A stretch of 64,000 nucleotides of DNA from NCBI GenBank assembly GCA_964006375.1, contig OZ023267.1:87798906-87862905 (forward strand), read 5' to 3'. Source of the stretch: Tillus elongatus (lineage: Eukaryota > Arthropoda > Insecta > Coleoptera > Cleridae). Shown piece after piece: positions 59,455 through 64,000 of this stretch; the stretch's first letter is position 1; each line of letters begins with the position of its first letter. A program made the translations under genes and the position numbers. The notes under the pieces were generated by a model that was not told the origin of the DNA, did not search any database, and saw only the letters and a list, made by a program, of their open reading frames with translations.

Positions 59455-60219
59455 TTAGTTTTCAGACACATGTTTTGCTTTAAAATTGCAAGGTTGGATG
59501 CAACGTTTGGCCTTGTTGCCAAATCGTCCATGATACCAACACGTGGAGGTTGAGGAATTTGTGGATATGGAATTTCGAGAAAGCTTGGGTCTTTGTCGGG
59601 AGGTAGATCGGGAACGCGTTCGCAATTCGTTGACTGATGCTGTTAGCGTCTCTAACTGCGCTTCTAACTTGGCTAGCTTGTCGGGCTCGCGTGACTGAAT
59701 TTCAGCCACGTTGTATTTATCTCCGGAATATTCCACGATTTTGTCTGCTATAACCGACAAATTTTCTAGAGAATCGTTGCTCGAAGCCAAAATTGAACGT
59801 ACGTTGACTGGTAAACGTTATAGAAATAAAGTTTTAAGGAAATCCTCTTTAATCTGACTACCGGCTAAAAACTTCATTTCGCGTAAAAGTTGCGATGGTT
59901 TACTGTCGCCTAATTCTAATTCTGTAAAAAGTTTATTAATTTTGCGACTTTCGGACTCTTCAAATTCTAATAAAAGACGTTTCATTAGATCTGAATAGGG
60001 GGTTGATGATAATTGTTGGGTTAAAAAATCTGAAATTGACTCTGCGATATCAGGATGGAGTATAGCGAGTACATGACTAAATTTTGTCTTTTCAGAACTG
60101 ATCTGCGATATATCGAACTGGGCGTCAACCTGCATTTGCCAGATTTTACGTCTCCATATAGGAGGTAATTTTATTGCAACCCTGGCCATGATATTGCTGC
60201 TTGAAGAAACTTCGGCCAT
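59455..60219 (-). pseudogene. Gypsy G3 gag, with shared stop codon
   Basis: As in G1 and G2, with TAA at 59818-59820 and one private change in the N-terminal half (LHPD for LDPD). Confidence 0.92.
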
Positions 60220-60374
60220 TGTGAAAAAATCAGATAATTTTTAAATTAGAAAGGACTGACCTGTTTAGATATTCGTTTCCTGTAGGCACGAGCACGTGCT
60301 TGGAAGTTAGGCGACGTCGGCTGGAACATCAGGCTCGGCATCTTCGGTTTACGGCACGGGGTCACCAATATGGA

Positions 60375-60723
60375 TGTTAATTGCACTTGTTGATATTACC
60401 TGGGATGGTGATAGTGAATCCATAGGTAAACACTTGCTATAATTTATTATTTCACTAACTGAATAAACTATATGATACATTTAACCATAATACAATAACA
60501 ACAGTACATGAGTACATAGCAGATAACTGACCGAGCGTGGAGGACGTGTGTTCACTGTAGCGGTTGGTAGAGAAGAGAGAGATCGCTCTGGTGTTTCTTC
60601 GTTGCTGTAGATCTTGACAGCTGGCTGTCGCAGAACATAACGTTACGTTTAACTGTGAAGAGTATTTATGCAGAAACACAGAGTAGTGTTGACGGAAACA
60701 CTGCGGTCGGAACCACCGCCACA
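60375..60723 (-). repeat. Gypsy LTR-d (5' LTR of G3, right edge of array)
   Basis: 349 bp. The right flank begins CTTCGGAACC, which does not match the left flank of LTR-a. Confidence 0.93.
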
Positions 60724-61272
60724 CTTCGGAACCCAGTTCCACTAAATAAGTTTGTGTTATGTACCTTAGTACGACGGATTCATAGTCAGACAGGTAGGCC
60801 TACAGCAGTTTAAAATATGGTCGTTTATAACGCCTAGACTGACAATGTACTACGGAGTTTGATATAAATTAATTTTAGAATTGATTAAATGATACCGGCG
60901 ATAATTTTTTGTACACATAGTGGCCGCCATTGAGAAATTATTGAGGTTAGTTAAAGATCACACAAAACGTAATACTTGTACTTTCTTATGTAAATTACGG
61001 GGCAATTTCTATATAGAAATTTATTCAGCTAATGACAAAGGTACCAACTTACTTAAAAAATTTGAAAAAAATTAGAAGCAGCACGAAGTAAGTTAATGCA
61101 ACTGTATTTTAACCGCCTCATTCTACGGTAATAAGACTGTAGGTACCATTGAAGTTATAGTTCGGGACTTTCTAAAGTTCTAGATGCAAGCACTGGCCTC
61201 CATGTAGAAATGCTTGAGTTTGGCGAAAAAATAACTAGAGGCTTGAATTTTTCACTCTTTTATTTTACTTAG
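60724..61272. other. Spacer between opposed Gypsy elements
   Basis: 549 bp of AT-rich sequence without recognisable features, between the 5' LTRs of G3 (minus) and G4 (plus). Confidence 0.5.
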
Positions 61273-61588
61273 TGTGGCGGTGGTTCCGACCGCAGTGTTT
61301 TCGTCAACACTACCCTATGTTTCTCTTGACAGCTAAACGTTGCGTTACGTTACTCGACAGCAAGCTGTCAAGAACTACTATATAAGAGACACCAGGGATC
61401 TCTCTCTCTCTCTCCTCGCTACCAACCGACAGTGAAGATACGTCTCTCCACGCTCGGTCAGTTATCTGTTATGTGCTGTCTGTGATTGTTTTATAGTTAA
61501 ATGTGTCATATAGTTTATTCAGTTAGTGAAATAATAAAGTATATTAAATGTTTACGTATGGATTTAATATTAATAAGTGCAATTAACA
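61273..61588 (+). repeat. 5' LTR of G4
   Basis: Starts TGTGGCGGTGG and ends AATTAACA. It is shorter than the 349-bp LTRs of the array and contains a CT run near 61398. TATATAAG at 61379-61386 is a likely TATA box. Confidence 0.88.
61379..61386 (+). promoter_or_regulatory. Likely TATA box in the G4 LTR
   Basis: TATATAAG about 210 bp upstream of the LTR end. The equivalent part of the array LTRs lacks a clear TATA sequence. Confidence 0.5.
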
Positions 61589-61595
61589 TCCATAT

Positions 61596-61611
61596 TGGTG
61601 ACCCCGTGCCG
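61596..61611 (+). other. Primer-binding site of G4 (tRNA-Trp-like)
   Basis: TGGTGACCCCGTGCCG, seven bases after the LTR. The first 11 bases complement the tRNA-Trp 3' end, with no match beyond. Confidence 0.65.
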
Positions 61612-61744
61612 CAAGCCGAAGATGCCCAGCCTGATGTTCCAGCCGACGTCGCCTAACTTCCACGCACGTGCTCATGCCTACAGAAAACGAATATCTAAAC
61701 AGGTCAGTCTTTTCTAATTTAAAAATTATCTGATTTTTTTCACA

Positions 61745-62515
61745 ATGGCCGAAGATTCTTCAAGCAGCAATATCATGGCAAGGGTTGCAATAAAATTACC
61801 TCCTATATGGAGACGTAACGTGAAAATCTGGCAAATGCAGGTTGACGCCCAGTTTGATATATCGCAGATCAGTTCTGAAAAGACAAAATTCAGTCATGTA
61901 CTCGCTATACTCGATCCTGATGTCGCAGAGTCAATTTCAGATTTTTTAACCCAACCGTTATCATCAACCCCCTATTCAGATCTAATGAAACGTCTTTTAT
62001 TAGAATTTGAAGAGTCCGATAGTCGCAAACTAAATAAACTTTTAACAGAATTAGAATTAGGCGACAGAAAACCATCGCAACTTTTACGCGAAATGAAGTT
62101 TTTAGCCGGTAGTCAGATTGGAGAAAATTTCCTTAAAATTTTATTTCTACAACGTTTACCAGTCAACGTTCGTTCAATTTTGGCTTTAAGCAACGATTCT
62201 CTAGAAAATTTGTCGGTTACAGCAGACACAATCGTGGAATTTTCCGGAGATAAATACAACGTGGCTGAAATTCAGTCACGCGAGCCCGACAAGCTAGCCA
62301 AGTTAGAAGCGCAATTAGAGAAGCTAACAGCATCAGTCAACGAATTGCGAACGCGTTCCCGATCTACCTCCCGAGAAAGACCCAAGCCTTCTCGAAATTC
62401 CATAACCGCAAATTCCTCAACCTCCACGTGTTGGTATCATGAACGATTTGGCAACAAGGCCAAACGTTGCATCCAACCTTGCAATTTCAAAGCAAAACAT
62501 GTGTCGGAAAACTAA
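61745..62515 (+). CDS. Gypsy G4 gag (intact)
   Basis: A 256-codon frame beginning MAEDSSSSNIMARVAIKLPP and ending CIQPCNFKAKHVSEN. It keeps the Asn-Val after WRR and the Gln codon that is a stop in G1-G3, so it shows the undamaged form of this gag. The N-terminal part matches insect Gypsy gag domains; an Arg/Ser-rich stretch (RTRSRSTSRERPK) precedes the Cys-rich end (CWYH...C..PC), probably for RNA binding. The pol frame lies at -1 relative to gag and is open across the gag stop, so pol may be made by frameshifting or reinitiation at 62593. Confidence 0.92.
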   Translation: MAEDSSSSNIMARVAIKLPPIWRRNVKIWQMQVDAQFDISQISSEKTKFSHVLAILDPDVAESISDFLTQPLSSTPYSDLMKRLLLEFEESDSRKLNKLLTELELGDRKPSQLLREMKFLAGSQIGENFLKILFLQRLPVNVRSILALSNDSLENLSVTADTIVEFSGDKYNVAEIQSREPDKLAKLEAQLEKLTASVNELRTRSRSTSRERPKPSRNSITANSSTSTCWYHERFGNKAKRCIQPCNFKAKHVSEN

Positions 62516-62592
62516 TAAGGCACTCCCTCCACGCGGCAGGAGACGAGAGCCACCTAACACGCCGCCTTTTTATTTTTGATAGACGCTCCAAT

Positions 62593-64000
62593 ATGAAATT
62601 TCTAATCGACTCTGGAGCGGATATTTCAGTTATTCCACCCACTCACGACCAACGGAAATTTCTATCGAAACGTACCTTGTATGCTGCAAACGGGACCCCT
62701 ATTCATACCTATGGCGAACAATTATTAGATTTGGATCTAGGTTTACGCCGTAGGTTCTGCTGGCCCTTCACACTTGCCGATATCAAGCAACCAATTATAG
62801 GCGCTGATTTTCTAGCAGAGTTTGCTTTACTTGTGGATATGAAACATAGACGTTTAATCGATACAAAGACAAACCTCTCTAAGACCGGTGCTAACCCACC
62901 ACCAGGAATTAATTCTAAAATTCATCTTGTAGACCCGACACACCAGTACTTCAAATTGCTACAACAATTTCCTGACCTTTTTAAGGAAACTTCTTCTAGC
63001 AACCTTCCAGAGGTTGAGTTCTTCCATACTATAAGTACGGAAGGACCACCTGTCACTGCAAAAGCTAGAAGATTGCCCCCGGAAAAGCTAGCTCAAGCAA
63101 AGCTAGAATTCCAGCACATGATGGACTTGGGAATTTGTAGACCCTCCAAAAGTCCATGGTCAAGCCCCCTCCACATGGTGCAAAAAAAGGATGGCTCATG
63201 GAGACCATGTGGGGATTACCGAGCACTAAACGCTAAAACAATCCCAGACAAATATCCCATTCCAAATTTGCAGGATTTTAATGCCCAGTTAGAAGGCAAA
63301 CGTATTTTTTCAAAATTAGATATCATTCGCGCTTTCCATCATATCCCAGTAGCACCTCAAGATATTCCCAAAACAGCAGTCATAACTCCATTTGGGTTAT
63401 TCGAATTTGTTAAAACCCCATTTGGCCTTCGTAATTCAGCACAAACATTTCAAAGATATTTACATTCAATTTTAAGACATCTTGACTTTGCCTACTCCTA
63501 TCTTGGCGATATTCTCGTTGCATCAGCCTCTGAAAAAGAACATCAAGAGCATCTAGCAAAACTTTTTCAGACACTTCAAGACAACGGCATCCGTATCAAT
63601 TCATCTAAATGTGAATTCGGAGTGGCCGAAATTTCATTTTTAGGTTTTCGTGTAAATAAATCTGGATTATTTCCACTTCCTGAACGCATCAAAGCTATTA
63701 CCGACCTACCTCTTCCCGATACCATTGAAAAACTCAGAAGATTTCTAGGTCTCATAAATTTCTACCGTCGTTCTCTTCCACGTGCTGCGGAAATTCAGCA
63801 ACCACTATTCGACCTCTGCCAGAATCCCAAAAAACGCGACAAACGTAAAATCGAGGGGACTCCTCAGACTCGAGAAGCATTCGAACGTTTGAAAGAGGCA
63901 CTAAAAAACGCTACACTAATAGCTCATCCGTCTTCTTCGCTACCACTGATTCTCCATGTCGATGCTTCTGACTATGCCGTAGGCGCTTCCCTCCAACAAT
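62593..64000 (+). CDS. Gypsy G4 pol (protease-RT-RNase H start), runs off window
   Basis: The frame stays open from ATG 62593 to the window edge. The aspartic protease motif IDSGAD is at residues 5-10. RT follows with [11 protein letters not shown] (motif A), PFGLRNSAQTFQR (motif B), and, where YLDD is expected, YLGD (residues 303-306). Gly305 replaces the first catalytic Asp by a GAC to GGC change. The RNase H region begins with LHVDASDYAVGA. A second unusual change turns the Trp of the IEWTP motif into Gly. The T7-run frameshift of G1-G3 is absent (six T here). Despite the open frame, the RT should be inactive. Confidence 0.9.
   Translation, partial: MKFLIDSGADISVIPPTHDQRKFLSKRTLYAANGTPIHTYGEQLLDLDLGLRRRFCWPFTLADIKQPIIGADFLAEFALLVDMKHRRLIDTKTNLSKTGANPPPGINSKIHLVDPTHQYFKLLQQFPDLFKETSSSNLPEVEFFHTISTEGPPVTAKARRLPPEKLAQAKLEFQHMMDLGICRPSKSPWSSPLHMVQKKDGSWRPCGDYRALNAKTIPDKYPIPNLQDFNAQLEGKRIFSKLDIIRAFHHIPVAPQDIPKTAVITPFGLFEFVKTPFGLRNSAQTFQRYLHSILRHLDFAYSYLGDILVASASEKEHQEHLAKLFQTLQDNGIRINSSKCEFGVAEISFLGFRVNKSGLFPLPERIKAITDLPLPDTIEKLRRFLGLINFYRRSLPRAAEIQQPLFDLCQNPKKRDKRKIEGTPQTREAFERLKEALKNATLIAHPSSSLPLILHVDASDYAVGASLQQ

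Larger units (their letters stand above)
55957..60723 (-). mobile_element. Gypsy copy G3 of the tandem array
   Basis: The 5'-most unit of the array, with LTR-d at 60375-60723. It keeps the protease base lost in G1 and G2, so it is 1 bp longer. It has its own extra stop in RT. Confidence 0.95.
61273..64000 (+). mobile_element. Gypsy copy G4, related subfamily, 3' end outside window
   Basis: Same family as G1-G3 but clearly diverged. It has a 316-bp 5' LTR, the same primer-site sequence, an intact gag and a continuous pol frame to the window edge. Confidence 0.93.

Noticed and set aside
62504..62512. GGAAAAC as a programmed -1 slippery site in G4
   Set aside because: It does not meet the X-XXY-YYZ pattern at the first codon; kept only as a question in the findings.

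Overview
This window is a eukaryotic, AT-rich, transposon-packed stretch, most likely from an insect. The reasons are a near-perfect arthropod-type 28S rRNA fragment, a pogo-like DNA transposon, Ty3/Gypsy LTR retrotransposons with tRNA-Trp-like and tRNA-Leu primer sites, Penelope-like elements, non-LTR relics and very long TA dinucleotide tracts. I found no host gene that I can defend; every recognisable protein belongs to a mobile element. The order within insects is not determined.

Region 1 (1-9613) is dominated by a giant inverted repeat. Bases 1 to about 4052 mirror about 4095 to 8157 around a TA core at 4053-4094. The right arm runs into a complete pogo-like element (6892-9613). It carries short terminal inverted repeats, an intact 622-codon DDD transposase with a C-terminal PHD finger, and clusters of a TTC(C/T)TTTTGCCC motif near both ends. 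The left arm holds the mirror copy, cut by the window start. Smaller TA-centred palindromes nest inside the arms and recur at 9.9-10.4 kb. Pieces of the same TA-associated repeat family recur at 10.5-10.8, 28.5-28.7 and 31.9-32.6 kb.

Region 2 (9.6-33.8 kb) is a graveyard of old elements in AT-rich sequence. It holds a foldback element with 223-bp inverted repeats (12487-13263), a 497-bp antisense 28S rDNA fragment (14328-14824), and an isolated hammerhead-ribozyme motif (16441-16485, minus). Next come an old Gypsy relic with order pol end - LTR - primer site - gag (16.5-17.9 kb), diverged ~465-bp tandem repeats with a hairpin (19.6-21.4 kb), and three non-LTR retrotransposon remnants (21.4-22.4, 22.7-23.5 and 28.9-29.5 kb).

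Region 3 (33.8-60.7 kb) is a tandem array of one Gypsy family on the minus strand: LTR-internal-LTR-internal-LTR-internal-LTR, period 4417 bp. All three internal regions share the same gag stop codon and the same T-run frameshift, so a dead copy was amplified as a block rather than by new retrotransposition. The leftmost unit is split by a 13.3-kb Penelope-like insertion (34522-47820) with a 14-bp target-site duplication. That insertion contains four RT/GIY-YIG copies, two minus and two plus, head-to-head, with four type I hammerhead ribozyme motifs in the pseudo-LTRs. The outermost copy on each side has an intact 858-codon ORF.

Region 4 (61273-64000) is the 5' end of a related, older Gypsy copy on the plus strand. 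Its gag is intact and its pol frame stays open to the window edge, but the reverse transcriptase active-site YLDD is changed to YLGD.
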